Part shown: positions 1-10,121 of the stretch, in pieces | Position numbering within the stretch: position 1 is the first letter of the stretch | Layout: every line of letters starts with the position of its first letter | Assembly (NCBI RefSeq): GCF_032918005.1 | Contig: NZ_CP136628.1 | Coordinates: forward strand, 3,457,501 to 3,521,500 | Direction of reading: 5' to 3' | Length of the DNA stretch: 64,000 bases | DNA from: Bradyrhizobium sp. NDS-1 | GTDB lineage: Bacteria > Pseudomonadota > Alphaproteobacteria > Rhizobiales > Xanthobacteraceae | Made by a program: the position numbers and the translations under genes | Notes under the pieces: generated by a model | What the model was told of the DNA's origin: nothing | What the model saw: only the letters and a program-made list of their open reading frames with translations | The model's database searches: none

Positions 1-104
1 GCGACGCCGTCAAGAAGCCGCTGCCGAAGGAAGCTCCGAAGCCCGGCAAGTTCAAGGTTGCGGGTGGCGAAGCCGAGGCTGCGGCCCAGCAGGAGGGTGC
101 GTGA
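1..104 (+). CDS. rplC: 50S ribosomal protein L3 (uL3), C-terminal end only
   Basis: Only the last 33 or so codons are inside the window. The reading frame ends in TGA at 102-104 and rplD starts one base later, at 106. The tail is rich in Ala, Lys and Pro, as the C-terminal extension of alphaproteobacterial L3 often is. L3 organises the 23S rRNA near the peptidyl transferase centre. The call rests mainly on position, because rplC precedes rplD in the S10 operon. The visible residues alone would not identify the protein. Confidence 0.8.
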   Translation, partial: DAVKKPLPKEAPKPGKFKVAGGEAEAAAQQEGA

Positions 105-105
105 G

Positions 106-726
106 ATGGAATTGAAGGTCACCACCCTCGAAGGTAAGGAAGCCGGCTCGGTCCAGCTGTCCGACGCCATTTTCGGCCTCGAGCCGCGCCAGGACATCAT
201 TGCGCGTTGCGTGCAGTGGCAGCTCAACAAGCGCCAGGCCGGCACGCACAAGGCCAAGGGTCGCGCCGAGATCTGGCGCACCGGCAAGAAGATGTACAAG
301 CAGAAGGGCACCGGCGGTGCTCGTCACGGCTCGGCCCGCGTGCCGCAGTTCCGCGGCGGCGGTCGTGCCTTCGGTCCGGTGGTGCGTTCGCACGCCACCG
401 ACCTGCCGAAGAAGGTTCGCGCGCTCGCGCTGAAGCATGCGCTCTCGGCCAAGGCCAAGGACGGCGATCTCGTCGTGATCGAGAAGGCCGCGCTGGAAGC
501 CGCCAAGACCAAGGCGCTGCTCGGTCACTTCTCGGGCCTGGGTCTGACCAACGCGCTGATCATCGACGGTGCCGAGCTCAACAACGGCTTCGCCGCGGCG
601 GCCCGCAACATCCCGAACATGGACGTGCTGCCGATCCAGGGCATCAATGTCTACGACATCCTGCGCCGTCAGAAGCTCGTTCTGACCAAGGCCGCCATCG
701 ATGCGCTGGAGGCGCGCTTCAAATGA
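106..726 (+). CDS. rplD: 50S ribosomal protein L4 (uL4)
   Basis: The protein has 206 residues and begins [11 protein letters not shown]4 binds domain I of 23S rRNA, and its extended loop lines the nascent-peptide tunnel. That loop is visible at about residues 60-85 as a basic Gly/Arg-rich stretch ([11 protein letters not shown], then [10 protein letters not shown]). I chose ATG 106 because it lies one base after the rplC stop, with GGAGGG just upstream; the frame also opens further upstream. In E. coli L4 represses its own operon, but the leader needed to test this lies outside the window. Confidence 0.98.
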   Translation: MELKVTTLEGKEAGSVQLSDAIFGLEPRQDIIARCVQWQLNKRQAGTHKAKGRAEIWRTGKKMYKQKGTGGARHGSARVPQFRGGGRAFGPVVRSHATDLPKKVRALALKHALSAKAKDGDLVVIEKAALEAAKTKALLGHFSGLGLTNALIIDGAELNNGFAAAARNIPNMDVLPIQGINVYDILRRQKLVLTKAAIDALEARFK

Positions 727-1025
727 CGAAGAACATCGAGGCTCGCCACTACGACGTCATCGTCTCGCCGGTCGTGACCGAAAAGGCGACGATCGCCTCC
801 GAGCACAACAAGGTGCTGTTCAAGGTGGCCGCGAAGGCGACCAAGCCGCAGATCAAGGAAGCGATCGAGAAGCTGTTCGACGTCAAGGTCAAGAGCGTCA
901 ACACGTTGGTCCGCAAGGGCAAGACCAAGATCTTCCGCGGCCATCTCGGCTCGCAGTCGAACACCAAGCGCGCGATCGTGACCCTCGAAGAGGGCCACCG
1001 GATCGACGTCACCACCGGTCTGTAA
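723..1025 (+). CDS. rplW: 50S ribosomal protein L23 (uL23)
   Basis: This 100-residue protein starts [13 protein letters not shown]. Its ATG (723-725) overlaps the rplD stop as ATGA, so translation is probably coupled. L23 sits at the exit of the nascent-peptide tunnel and docks trigger factor and SRP. The central VTEKAT and the basic loop [12 protein letters not shown] are typical of the family. The same frame stays open upstream inside rplD, but that part is a shadow of rplD. Confidence 0.97.
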   Translation: MTKNIEARHYDVIVSPVVTEKATIASEHNKVLFKVAAKATKPQIKEAIEKLFDVKVKSVNTLVRKGKTKIFRGHLGSQSNTKRAIVTLEEGHRIDVTTGL

Positions 1026-1037
1026 GGTCGTACGACG

Positions 1038-1871
1038 ATGGCACTGAAGACATTCAATCCTACGACGCCGGGCCAGCGCCAGCTGGTCATGGTCGATCGT
1101 TCGGCCCTCTACAAGGGCAAGCCGGTTAAGGCGCTCACCGAGGGTAAGCACTCCTCGGGCGGTCGTAACAACACCGGTCGCATTACCGTGCGCTTCCGCG
1201 GCGGTGGTCACAAGAAGACACTGCGCACCGTGGATTTCAAGCGCGAGAAGATCGACGTTCCCGCGACCGTCGAGCGTCTCGAGTACGATCCAAACCGCAC
1301 CGGCTTCATCGCGCTGATCAAGTATCAGGACGGCGAGCAAGCCTACATCCTGGCGCCGCAGCGCCTGGCCGTGGGTGACACCATCATCGCCGGCAACTAC
1401 GTCGACGTGAAGCCGGGCAACGTCATGCCGCTCGGCAACATGCCGGTCGGCACCATCATCCACAATATCGAGGTCAAGATCGGGAAGGGCGGCCAGCTCG
1501 CCCGTTCGGCGGGCACCTATGCCCAGCTCGTCGGCCGCGATCAGGACTACGTGATCATCCGCCTGAATTCGGGCGAGCAGCGCCTCGTGCACGGCCGTTG
1601 TCGCGGCACGATCGGCGCGGTGTCGAACCCGGATCACATGAACACCTCGATCGGCAAGGCCGGCCGTAATCGTTGGCTGGGCCGCAAGCCGCATAACCGC
1701 GGTGTCTCGATGAACCCGATCGACCATCCGCACGGCGGTGGTGAAGGTCGTACCTCGGGCGGCCGCCACCCGGTCACCCCGTGGGGCAAGCCGACCAAGG
1801 GCAAGAAGACCCGTACCAACAAGTCGACCAACAAATTCATTCTCCTAAGCCGCCACAAGCGGAAGAAGTAA
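1038..1871 (+). CDS. rplB: 50S ribosomal protein L2 (uL2)
   Basis: The protein has 277 residues and begins [16 protein letters not shown]2 is among the most conserved large-subunit proteins. It supports subunit joining and the peptidyl transferase centre. The family signature [12 protein letters not shown] is intact near residue 225 and includes the His linked to peptidyl transferase activity in E. coli. The C-terminus is very basic ([12 protein letters not shown]). It lies 12 bases downstream of rplW in normal S10 order. Confidence 0.99.
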   Translation: MALKTFNPTTPGQRQLVMVDRSALYKGKPVKALTEGKHSSGGRNNTGRITVRFRGGGHKKTLRTVDFKREKIDVPATVERLEYDPNRTGFIALIKYQDGEQAYILAPQRLAVGDTIIAGNYVDVKPGNVMPLGNMPVGTIIHNIEVKIGKGGQLARSAGTYAQLVGRDQDYVIIRLNSGEQRLVHGRCRGTIGAVSNPDHMNTSIGKAGRNRWLGRKPHNRGVSMNPIDHPHGGGEGRTSGGRHPVTPWGKPTKGKKTRTNKSTNKFILLSRHKRKK

Positions 1872-1883
1872 GGAACGCCGGAC

Positions 1884-2162
1884 ATGGTTCGTTCAGTCTG
1901 GAAAGGCCCGTTCGTCGAGGGTTCTCTGCTCAAGAAGGCAGATGCCGCCCGCGCGTCCGGCCGTCACGACGTCATCAAGATCTGGAGCCGTCGCTCGACG
2001 ATCCTGCCGCAGTTCGTCGGCCTGACCTTCGGCGTCTACAACGGTCAGAAGCACGTGCCGGTGGCCGTCAACGAGGAAATGGTCGGTCACAAGTTCGGCG
2101 AGTTCTCGCCGACCCGGACCTTCCATGGCCACTCCGGCGACAAGAAAGCCAAGAAGGCTTGA
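1884..2162 (+). CDS. rpsS: 30S ribosomal protein S19 (uS19)
   Basis: This 92-residue protein begins [16 protein letters not shown] and ends GDKKAKKA. S19 sits in the head of the 30S subunit, forms a complex with S13 and contacts the A-site finger of the 50S. The motifs WSRRSTILP and [11 protein letters not shown] are standard for the family. It lies 12 bases after rplB and 10 bases before rplV. Confidence 0.98.
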   Translation: MVRSVWKGPFVEGSLLKKADAARASGRHDVIKIWSRRSTILPQFVGLTFGVYNGQKHVPVAVNEEMVGHKFGEFSPTRTFHGHSGDKKAKKA

Positions 2163-2172
2163 GGATTGAACG

Positions 2173-2559
2173 ATGAGCAAACCTAAGCGCGAACGGAGCC
2201 TCGCCGAGAACGAGGCCAAGGCGGTCGCCCGGATGCTGCGGGTGAGCCCGCAGAAGCTCAACCTGGTCGCCCAGCTCATTCGCGGCCGGAAGGCGGCTGC
2301 TGCGCTCGCCGATCTGCAGTTTTCGCGCAAGCGGATCGCTGTGGACGTGAAGAAGTGCCTGGAATCGGCTATCGCCAACGCCGAGAACAACCACGACCTC
2401 GACGTCGACGATCTCGTCGTGGCGCAGGCCTTCGTCGGCAACGGCCTCGTGATGAAGCGCTTCGCCGCTCGCGGCCGTGGCCGCTCGGGCCGTGTCTACA
2501 AACCATTTTCGCAGCTGACGATCATCGTTCGTCAGGTCGAAGCCGAAGCAGCCGCTTAA
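2173..2559 (+). CDS. rplV: 50S ribosomal protein L22 (uL22)
   Basis: The protein has 128 residues. L22 spans all 23S domains, and its beta hairpin forms part of the exit-tunnel constriction where macrolides and stalling peptides act. The hairpin region is recognisable at about residues 90-105 ([16 protein letters not shown]). The N-terminus has about 10 more residues than the E. coli protein, a common alphaproteobacterial feature. Length and order are otherwise normal. Confidence 0.98.
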
Positions 2560-2576
2560 GGGCGCAGGAGAACACG

Positions 2577-3302
<726 letters not shown>

Positions 3303-3332
3303 TCCGCACTGAGAATTTGAGGGCTTGAAGCC

Positions 3333-3746
3333 ATGATGCAACCTAAGAAAACGAAGTTCCGGAAGGCGCACAAGGGCCGCATCCACGGCGTTGCGTCTTC
3401 GGGCGCGACGTTGGCGTTCGGCCAGTTCGGCCTGAAGGCGACTGAGCCTGAGCGCGTCACCGCGCGCCAGATCGAGGCCGCCCGCCGCGCGCTGACCCGC
3501 CACATGAAGCGTGCCGGCCGCGTCTGGATTCGCGTGTTCCCGGACGTTCCGGTGTCGAAGAAGCCGGCCGAAGTCCGCATGGGCTCCGGCAAGGGTTCGC
3601 CGGAATTGTGGGTCGCGCGCGTCAAGCCGGGCCGGGTGCTGTTCGAGATCGACGGCGTCAACACCCAGACGGCGCGTGAGGCGCTGACCCTGGCGGCCGC
3701 CAAGCTGCCGATCAAGACGCGCTTCGTCGAGCGCATTGCGGAGTAA
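3333..3746 (+). CDS. rplP: 50S ribosomal protein L16 (uL16)
   Basis: The protein has 137 residues and starts [17 protein letters not shown]16 positions the aminoacyl-tRNA acceptor arm at the A site. The motif [29 protein letters not shown] (quoted in pieces: RVWIRVFPD, then [13 protein letters not shown]) is the family hallmark. The PFRKXXKGR-like N-terminus carries the Arg (R81-type region) that is hydroxylated in E. coli, although I cannot judge modification here. Its stop overlaps the rpmC start. Confidence 0.97.
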   Translation: MMQPKKTKFRKAHKGRIHGVASSGATLAFGQFGLKATEPERVTARQIEAARRALTRHMKRAGRVWIRVFPDVPVSKKPAEVRMGSGKGSPELWVARVKPGRVLFEIDGVNTQTAREALTLAAAKLPIKTRFVERIAE

Positions 3747-3958
3747 TGGCCATGGCCCAGATGAAGATCGAAGACATCCGCGCGATGAGCCCCGACCAGC
3801 AGGATGACGCCGTCCTGAACCTGAAGAAGGAGCGCTTCAATCTGCGCTTCCAGCGCGCCACCGGGCAGCTCGAGAACACCTCGCGCCTGCGCGAGGCCCG
3901 CCGTGACATCGCCCGGATCAAGACCGTCGCCGCGCAGACGCGCGCGAAGAAGAAGTAA
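3746..3958 (+). CDS. rpmC: 50S ribosomal protein L29 (uL29)
   Basis: This 70-residue helical protein lies next to L23 at the tunnel exit. The motif [21 protein letters not shown], here at residues 27-47, identifies it. Two starts are possible: ATG 3746, which overlaps the rplP stop by one base, and ATG 3752, which gives [10 protein letters not shown]. The second resembles other alphaproteobacterial L29 proteins more closely, so the first two residues are uncertain. Confidence 0.96.
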   Translation: MAMAQMKIEDIRAMSPDQQDDAVLNLKKERFNLRFQRATGQLENTSRLREARRDIARIKTVAAQTRAKKK

Positions 3959-3971
3959 GAGGCTTACGAAG

Positions 3972-4220
3972 ATGCCGAAACGTACTTTGCAGGGCGTGGT
4001 CGTCAGCGACAAGCAGGCCAAGACCATCGTGGTGCGCGTTGATCGCCGCTTCACGCACCCGATCTACAAGAAGACGATCCGCCGTTCGAAGAACTACCAC
4101 GCGCACGACGAGAGCAACGAGTTCAAGCCGGGCGACATGGTGTGGATCGAGGAATCGAAGCCGATTTCGAAGTTGAAGCGCTGGGTCGTGATCCGGGGCG
4201 AACACAAGAAAAGCGCCTGA
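3972..4220 (+). CDS. rpsQ: 30S ribosomal protein S17 (uS17)
   Basis: The protein has 82 residues and begins [19 protein letters not shown]17 is a primary 16S rRNA binding protein with an OB fold. The signature [18 protein letters not shown] is intact at about residues 55-72. It starts 14 bases after rpmC and is the last gene of the classical S10 operon; the spc operon starts after an 83-base gap. Confidence 0.98.
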   Translation: MPKRTLQGVVVSDKQAKTIVVRVDRRFTHPIYKKTIRRSKNYHAHDESNEFKPGDMVWIEESKPISKLKRWVVIRGEHKKSA

Positions 4221-4303
4221 TCTGTTGGCTTTAGCCGACTGACTTCAGGGAAATGTTGAGCGCCGGCTGGGCTGGCGCAAATAGAAGAGGACGAGGTGCA
4301 TCA

Positions 4304-4672
4304 ATGATTCAGATGCAGACCAACCTCGACGTGGCCGATAATTCTGGCGCACGCCGTGTCATGTGTATCAAGGTGCTCGGGGGCTCCAAGCGCCGCTACG
4401 CCACGATCGGCGACATCATCGTCGTTTCGATCAAGGAAGCGATTCCGCGTGGCAAGGTGAAAAAGGGGGACGTGATGAAGGCCGTCGTGGTGCGCGTCCG
4501 CAAGGACATTCGCCGCGCCGACGGTTCGGTCATCCGCTTCGACCGCAACGCCGCCGTCCTGATCAACAACCAGTCCGAGCCGGTCGGCACCCGTATCTTC
4601 GGGCCCGTGCCGCGCGAGCTGCGCGCGAAGAACCACATGAAGATCATCTCGCTCGCGCCGGAGGTGCTGTGA
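4304..4672 (+). CDS. rplN: 50S ribosomal protein L14 (uL14)
   Basis: This 122-residue protein begins [17 protein letters not shown], the normal L14 start. L14 lies on the 50S interface, forms bridge B8 and is the site bound by the silencing factor RsfS. The 83-base upstream spacer is the natural S10/spc boundary. It contains no obvious terminator, so read-through from S10 is likely. The frame opens further upstream, but the preceding residues do not belong to L14. Confidence 0.98.
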   Translation: MIQMQTNLDVADNSGARRVMCIKVLGGSKRRYATIGDIIVVSIKEAIPRGKVKKGDVMKAVVVRVRKDIRRADGSVIRFDRNAAVLINNQSEPVGTRIFGPVPRELRAKNHMKIISLAPEVL

Positions 4673-4978
4673 TGGCTGCGAAGATCCGCAAGGGCGACAA
4701 GGTCGTCGTGCTGACCGGTCGCGACAAGGGCCGCACCGGCGAAGTGTTCGAAGTGCGTCCCGACGCCGGCACGGCGCTCGTGCGCGGCATCAACATGGTC
4801 AAGCGTCACCAGAAGCAGACGCAGGCCCAGGAGGGCGGCATCATCTCGAAGGAGTCGCCGATCCAACTGTCCAACATCGCGTATGTCGGCAAGGACGGAA
4901 AGCCGACCCGCGTCGGATTCAAGATTCTGGCGGACGGCAAGAAGGTCCGCATCGCCAAGAGCTCGGGAGCTGAGATCG

Positions 4979-4986
<8 letters not shown>
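4672..4986 (+). CDS. rplX: 50S ribosomal protein L24 (uL24)
   Basis: The protein has 104 residues. L24 initiates 50S assembly by binding the 5' end of 23S rRNA. A KOW motif is at the N-terminus ([20 protein letters not shown], residues 4-23). The ATG shares its A with the rplN TGA stop, and the stop lies inside the rplE start region, so rplN-rplX-rplE form a tightly coupled translational unit. Confidence 0.98.
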
Positions 4987-5536
<550 letters not shown>

Positions 5537-5583
5537 GACGCTGACCTAAAAGCCTCTCAAACGCGGATACCCAGGAGCCAAGC

Positions 5584-5889
5584 ATGGCAAAGAAGAGTTC
5601 AGTCGAGAAGAACAACCGGCGCAAGCGGATGGCGAAGAACGCCGCCCCGAAGCGCGCGCGGTTGAAGGCGATCATCGCCGACAAGACGCTGCCGATGGAG
5701 GAGCGGTTCGCCGCGACCCTGAAGCTTGCAGAGATGCCGCGCAATTCGTCGGCGACCCGCATCCGCCTGCGTTGCGAGCTGTCGGGCCGGCCGCGCTCGA
5801 ACTACCGCAAGAACAAGCTGTCCCGTATCGCGCTGCGCGAACTTGGCTCCAAGGGCATGGTCCCGGGCCTCGTGAAGTCCAGCTGGTAA
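5584..5889 (+). CDS. rpsN: 30S ribosomal protein S14 (uS14), zinc-free form
   Basis: The protein has 101 residues, the long S14 form. It helps to assemble the 30S head. The zinc-binding CXXC pairs of short S14 are absent; only one Cys ([11 protein letters not shown]) remains, so this is the zinc-independent type usual in proteobacteria. The motif [14 protein letters not shown] is standard. An AGGAG ribosome-binding site precedes ATG 5584. Confidence 0.98.
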   Translation: MAKKSSVEKNNRRKRMAKNAAPKRARLKAIIADKTLPMEERFAATLKLAEMPRNSSATRIRLRCELSGRPRSNYRKNKLSRIALRELGSKGMVPGLVKSSW

Positions 5890-5903
5890 GGAGGGTCGTT
5901 TAG

Positions 5904-6302
5904 ATGTCTACGCACGATCCAATCAGCGATCTGATCACCCGTATCCGCAACGCGCAGATGCGCTCCAAGAACAAGGTCTCCACGCCTGGCTCGAAGATGC
6001 GCGAGAACGTGCTCGAGGTCCTCAAGAGCGAGGGCTACATCCGTGGTTACGCCACGCTCGAGCATTCCTCAGGCCGCAGCGAGATCGAGATCGAGCTGAA
6101 GTATTTCGACGGCGAGCCCGTCATCCGCGAGATCGAACGTGTCTCCAAGCCCGGGCGTCGCGTTTACGCCTCGGTGAAGAACCTGCCGCGTGTGAACAAC
6201 GGACTCGGCATTTCCGTGTTGTCGACGCCGAAGGGGATCATGGCCGACCACAGTGCGCGTGAAGCGAACGTGGGCGGTGAAGTTCTCTTCACGGTGTTCT
6301 GA
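5904..6302 (+). CDS. rpsH: 30S ribosomal protein S8 (uS8)
   Basis: The protein has 132 residues and starts [19 protein letters not shown]8 binds the central domain of 16S rRNA early in assembly and in E. coli represses the spc operon. The C-terminal [21 protein letters not shown] is the family signature, at residues 110-130. AGGAGGG lies upstream. Whether S8 autoregulation acts here cannot be seen: I did not find an obvious helix-21 mimic by eye near rplE. Confidence 0.98.
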   Translation: MSTHDPISDLITRIRNAQMRSKNKVSTPGSKMRENVLEVLKSEGYIRGYATLEHSSGRSEIEIELKYFDGEPVIREIERVSKPGRRVYASVKNLPRVNNGLGISVLSTPKGIMADHSAREANVGGEVLFTVF

Positions 6303-6318
6303 GAAGGATTTTTGAGCC

Positions 6319-6852
6319 ATGTCACGAGTTGGCAAAAGGCCTATTCCGGTTCCGTCGGGTGTGACCGCGACCGTCGATGGGCAGACCGTCAAGATGAAGG
6401 GTCCGAAGGGCCAGCTTCAGTTCGTCGTCCATGACGACGTCGAGGTGAAGCTCGAGAACGGCCAGGTGAAGGTGAATCCGCGGGTCGAGACCAACCGCGC
6501 GCGCGCGCTGTACGGTACCGCTCGCGCCCAGGTCGCGAATCTGGTCGAAGGCGTCACCAAGGGCTTCGAGAAGAAGCTCGAAATCACCGGCGTCGGTTAC
6601 CGCGCCGCGATGCAGGGCAAGAACCTGCAGCTCGCGCTCGGCTACAGCCACGACGTGGTCTACGCGATCCCGGAAGGGATCACGATCACCGTGCCGAAGC
6701 CGACCGAAATCACCGTGACAGGCAGCGACATCCAGCGTGTCGGCCAGGTCGCCGCCGAGATTCGCTCCTATCGTCCGCCGGAGCCCTACAAGGGCAAGGG
6801 CGTGAAGTATGTTGGCGAATTCATCTTCCGCAAGGAAGGCAAGAAGAAGTAA
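6319..6852 (+). CDS. rplF: 50S ribosomal protein L6 (uL6)
   Basis: The protein has 177 residues in two similar domains. L6 lies near the sarcin-ricin loop and the factor-binding site. It begins [15 protein letters not shown]. The second-domain signature [16 protein letters not shown] is present near residue 155. The position, between rpsH and rplR, is normal. Confidence 0.98.
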   Translation: MSRVGKRPIPVPSGVTATVDGQTVKMKGPKGQLQFVVHDDVEVKLENGQVKVNPRVETNRARALYGTARAQVANLVEGVTKGFEKKLEITGVGYRAAMQGKNLQLALGYSHDVVYAIPEGITITVPKPTEITVTGSDIQRVGQVAAEIRSYRPPEPYKGKGVKYVGEFIFRKEGKKK

Positions 6853-6863
6853 CGGAGCCGGTC

Positions 6864-7226
6864 ATGTCGAAAGCCAAGGTTACGAATGCCCGGCGCAAGC
6901 GGAGTGTGCGGCTGAAGCTGCGCCGTTCCGGTGGTGGTCGTCCGCGTCTGTCGGTGTTCCGCTCGTCCAAGCACATCTATGCCCAGGTCATCGACGACCT
7001 GAAGGGCGAGACGCTGGCCTCTGCCTCGTCGCTCGAGAAGTCGATGCGCGACGGCGGCAAGACCGGCGCCGACATCGATGCGGCGAAGGCGGTCGGCAAG
7101 CTGCTGGCCGAGCGCGCCGCCGAGAAGGGCGTCAAGGAAGTCGTGTTCGATCGCGGCAGCTACCTCTATCACGGGCGCGTCAAGGCTCTTGCCGATGCAG
7201 CGCGTGAGAGCGGGCTGAACTTCTAA
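6864..7226 (+). CDS. rplR: 50S ribosomal protein L18 (uL18)
   Basis: The protein has 120 residues, with a basic N-terminus ([21 protein letters not shown]). L18 binds 5S rRNA together with L5. The [17 protein letters not shown] core at about residues 29-45 and the C-terminal [20 protein letters not shown] are typical. It lies 11 bases after rplF. Confidence 0.98.
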   Translation: MSKAKVTNARRKRSVRLKLRRSGGGRPRLSVFRSSKHIYAQVIDDLKGETLASASSLEKSMRDGGKTGADIDAAKAVGKLLAERAAEKGVKEVVFDRGSYLYHGRVKALADAARESGLNF

Positions 7227-7270
7227 CGGAATTTGAGGATTGAGGCGTAAGCCTCTGAAGGATTGGAAAA

Positions 7271-7861
7271 ATGGCAGAACGCGAACAACGTGGTGGACGC
7301 GATCAACGCGGCGGACGTGACCGTCAGCAGCGCGAGGAGCGCGACAGCGAGTTCGTCGACAAGCTGGTCCACATCAACCGCGTGGCCAAGGTCGTCAAGG
7401 GCGGTAAGCGCTTCGGTTTCGCCGCGCTGGTCGTGATCGGCGATCAGAAGGGCCGCGCCGGCTTCGGTCACGGCAAGGCGCGCGAAGTGCCTGAAGCGAT
7501 CCGCAAGGCCACCGAGTCCGCCAAGCGCAACCTGACCCGCGTGTCGCTGCGCGAGGGCCGCACCCTCCATCACGACATCGCCGGCCGTCATGGCGCGGGC
7601 CGTGTCTACCTGCGTGCAGCTCCGGCCGGTACCGGGATCATCGCCGGCGGTCCGATGCGCGCCGTGTTCGAGACGCTCGGCGTCCAGGACGTGGTGGCGA
7701 AGTCGATCGGCTCGTCGAACCCGTACAACATGGTGCGCGCGACCTTCGACGCGCTGAAGCATCAGGATTCGCCGCGTTCGGTCGCAGCCCGCCGCAACAT
7801 CAAGGTGTCCACCCTCCAGTCGCGCCGTATCGGTGGCGATGCCGAGGCGGCTGCCGACTAA
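7271..7861 (+). CDS. rpsE: 30S ribosomal protein S5 (uS5)
   Basis: The protein has 196 residues. S5 contributes to decoding fidelity and mRNA unwinding at the entry pore. The core begins [20 protein letters not shown], and the signature [17 protein letters not shown] follows near residue 65. The first 25 residues form a charged extension with a near-repeat, [17 protein letters not shown]. This is longer than the E. coli N-terminus and probably disordered. Confidence 0.98.
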   Translation: MAEREQRGGRDQRGGRDRQQREERDSEFVDKLVHINRVAKVVKGGKRFGFAALVVIGDQKGRAGFGHGKAREVPEAIRKATESAKRNLTRVSLREGRTLHHDIAGRHGAGRVYLRAAPAGTGIIAGGPMRAVFETLGVQDVVAKSIGSSNPYNMVRATFDALKHQDSPRSVAARRNIKVSTLQSRRIGGDAEAAAD

Positions 7862-7885
7862 CGGAAGCTTTCGGAGTAGACTCCC

Positions 7886-8080
7886 ATGGCCAAGGCCGCA
7901 AAGACGATCAAGCTCGAGCAGACCGGCAGCGCGATCCGCCGCCATCACTCGCAGCGCTCGACGCTGATCGGGCTCAAGCTCAACAAGATCGGCCGTACCA
8001 GCGAACTGCCCGATACCCCGGCGGTCCGCGGCATGATCGAGAAGGTTCACCATCTCGTCCGCATCGTCGACGAGAAGTAA
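7886..8080 (+). CDS. rpmD: 50S ribosomal protein L30 (uL30)
   Basis: The protein has 64 residues. L30 is a small globular large-subunit protein found in many but not all bacteria. The motif [26 protein letters not shown] (seen at residues 12-37) and the C-terminal [15 protein letters not shown] match the family. A palindromic repeat lies in the spacer immediately after this gene. Confidence 0.97.
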   Translation: MAKAAKTIKLEQTGSAIRRHHSQRSTLIGLKLNKIGRTSELPDTPAVRGMIEKVHHLVRIVDEK

Positions 8081-8086
8081 GCAAAG

Positions 8087-8135
8087 GCGCATGATCCCGA
8101 AGAGCGGGCACCGTTCCTCGGCGAAGATCATGCGC
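8087..8135. repeat. Dispersed GCATGATC palindrome in the rpmD-rplO spacer
   Basis: The arms GCGCATGATC (8087-8096) and GATCATGCGC (8126-8135) are perfect inverted repeats of each other, with a 29-base centre. A related element with arms GAGCATGATC and GATCATGCTC lies at 28924-28993. From memory, elements of this type are abundant in Bradyrhizobium and Rhodopseudomonas intergenic regions. As RNA it would form a hairpin between two ribosomal-protein genes without a U-tract, so it is unlikely to terminate transcription fully. Confidence 0.8.
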
Positions 8136-8155
8136 AAGACACAAGGAGAAGGGCG

Positions 8156-8641
8156 ATGAAGCTCAGCGATATCGCCGACAACGCCGGCTCGCGCAAGAAG
8201 CGTATGCGCGTCGGCCGCGGCATCGGTTCGGGCAAGGGCAAGCAGGCCGGCCGCGGCGGCAAGGGCCAGACCGCGCGTTCGGGCGTGCGCATCAAGGGTT
8301 TCGAAGGCGGTCAGATGCCGATGCATCGCCGTCTGCCAAAGCGCGGCTTCAACAACATCTTCCGCGTCGAGTTCGCCGAGATCAATCTCGACCGGCTCCA
8401 GGAAGCGGTCGATGCCAAGAAGATCGACGCCGGCAGTGTCGTGAACGTCGAGGCCCTGGTGAAGGGCGGCGTGCTGCGCCGCGCCAAGGCCGGCCTGCGG
8501 CTGCTCGGCCGCGGCGAGCTGAAGTCCAAGCTCAACATCGAAGTGCACGGCGCCACCAAGACCGCGATCGCCGCGGTCGAGAAGGCCGGCGGCTCGGTGA
8601 AGATCCTCGCCCCTGCCAAGGAAGAAGGCGAGGCGGCGTAA
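8156..8641 (+). CDS. rplO: 50S ribosomal protein L15 (uL15)
   Basis: The protein has 161 residues and begins [21 protein letters not shown]15 is a late 50S assembly protein with a long Gly/Arg-rich N-terminal extension that penetrates 23S rRNA ([19 protein letters not shown] at residues 20-38). The motif [18 protein letters not shown] is diagnostic. A strong AAGGAGAAGGGCG leader precedes ATG 8156. Confidence 0.98.
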   Translation: MKLSDIADNAGSRKKRMRVGRGIGSGKGKQAGRGGKGQTARSGVRIKGFEGGQMPMHRRLPKRGFNNIFRVEFAEINLDRLQEAVDAKKIDAGSVVNVEALVKGGVLRRAKAGLRLLGRGELKSKLNIEVHGATKTAIAAVEKAGGSVKILAPAKEEGEAA

Positions 8642-8654
8642 CAACTGCGTCATC

Positions 8655-8673
8655 GGCCCGCAGCTCGCGGGCC
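8655..8673. terminator. Hairpin after rplO, possible attenuator
   Basis: The inverted repeat GGCCCGC-AGCTC-GCGGGCC is followed only by TTTACG, so the U-tract is weak. It sits in the 148-base spacer between rplO and secY. It could reduce read-through or protect RNA 3' ends rather than end transcription, because secY normally belongs to the spc transcript. Confidence 0.45.
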
Positions 8674-8789
8674 TTTACGCATGCGGAACGTGGACTTATC
8701 GAAGCCGAGCCCCAGATAATGTCCGGCGTCCGCGAGAGTAGCCCGGCCGCGGGCATGACGGCGCAATAGGCGGCGGGAGAAAGTCCAAG

Positions 8790-10121
8790 ATGGCCTCTGC
8801 AGCGGAACAACTGGCAGCCAATCTCAATTTCGGCGCGTTTGCCAAGGCCGACGAACTGAAGAAGCGCATCTGGTTCACCCTGGGTGCGCTGCTCGTTTAT
8901 CGGCTCGGGACCTACATTCCGCTGCCCGGTATCGACCCGAGCGCCTGGGAACAGGTGTTCCGCTCGCAGGCCGGCGGCATCCTCGGCATGTTCAACATGT
9001 TCGCCGGCGGTGGCATCAACCGCATGGCGATCTTCGCGCTGAACATCATGCCGTACATTTCGGCCTCGATCATCATCCAGCTTCTCACCACCGTCTCGCC
9101 GCAGCTCGAGGCGCTGAAGAAGGAAGGCGAAGCCGGCCGCAAGACGCTGAATCAGTATACCCGCTTTCTCACGGTGATTCTGGCCGCGTTCCAGTCCTAC
9201 GGCATCGCGGTAGGACTTCAGGGCGCCGGCAATGTCGTCAGCGAACCCGGATTGTTCTTCCTGCTCTCGACCTCTGTCACGCTGACCGGCGGCACCATGT
9301 TCCTGATGTGGCTCGGCGAGCAGATCACCTCGCGCGGCATCGGCAACGGCATTTCGCTGATCATTCTCGCAGGCATCGTCGCCGAGCTGCCGGCGGCGCT
9401 CGCCGGCATGCTCGAGCTCGGCCGTCAGGGCGCGATGTCGACCGGCCTGATCCTGGTCGTCATCATCATGGCGGTCGCCGTGATCGCCTTCATCGTGTTC
9501 ATGGAGCGCGCGCAGCGTCGCCTCCTGATCCAGTATCCGAAGCGCCAGGTCGGCAACAAAATGTTCGAGGGCCAGTCCTCGCATCTGCCGCTCAAGCTCA
9601 ACACCTCCGGCGTGATCCCGCCGATCTTCGCATCCTCGCTGCTGCTGCTGCCGACCACGGTCGCCAACTTCAACGCAGGCAGTGGGCCGGAATGGTTCCA
9701 GTGGATCACCACCCAGCTCGGCCACGGCCGTCCGCTGTTCCTGATCATGTATCTGGCGTTGATCGTGTTCTTCGCCTTCTTCTATACCGCGATCGTGTTC
9801 AACCCGACCGAGACCGCGGACAATCTGAAGAAGCACGGCGGCTTCATACCGGGCATCCGTCCCGGCGAGCGCACCGCGGAATATATCGACTACGTGCTCT
9901 CGCGCGTCACGGTGCTAGGTGCGATCTATCTGGCGATCGTCTGCTTGATCCCGGAGATCCTGATCTCCTACGCCTCGGTGCCTTTCTACTTCGGCGGCAC
10001 CTCGCTGCTGATCGTCGTCAGCGTGACCATGGACACGGTGGCGCAGGTGCAGGGTTATCTGCTGGCGCATCAGTACGAAGGCCTGATCCGCAAGTCGAAG
10101 CTGCGCGGCCGCCGTAGATGA
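8790..10121 (+). CDS. secY: Protein translocase channel subunit SecY
   Basis: The protein has 443 residues and about ten hydrophobic membrane segments. It forms the conducting pore of SecYEG, through which SecA or the ribosome moves unfolded proteins into or across the inner membrane. TM1 begins near residue 25. IPLPGIDP lies at 43-50, and the plug segment (GGILGMFNMFAGGG) at about 62-75. The cytoplasmic C5 loop carries GIRPGERT, with the Arg at residue 357; by alignment this is the E. coli SecY Arg357 needed for SecA-driven export. The stop overlaps the start of a second SecY-like gene as ATGA. This is the canonical copy, complete in every feature I can check. Confidence 0.98.
   Translation: MASAAEQLAANLNFGAFAKADELKKRIWFTLGALLVYRLGTYIPLPGIDPSAWEQVFRSQAGGILGMFNMFAGGGINRMAIFALNIMPYISASIIIQLLTTVSPQLEALKKEGEAGRKTLNQYTRFLTVILAAFQSYGIAVGLQGAGNVVSEPGLFFLLSTSVTLTGGTMFLMWLGEQITSRGIGNGISLIILAGIVAELPAALAGMLELGRQGAMSTGLILVVIIMAVAVIAFIVFMERAQRRLLIQYPKRQVGNKMFEGQSSHLPLKLNTSGVIPPIFASSLLLLPTTVANFNAGSGPEWFQWITTQLGHGRPLFLIMYLALIVFFAFFYTAIVFNPTETADNLKKHGGFIPGIRPGERTAEYIDYVLSRVTVLGAIYLAIVCLIPEILISYASVPFYFGGTSLLIVVSVTMDTVAQVQGYLLAHQYEGLIRKSKLRGRRR

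Noticed and set aside
7223..8653. A 476-codon antisense frame across rpsE, rpmD and rplO
   Set aside because: It spans three ribosomal genes and their spacers. Its product has no recognisable domain.
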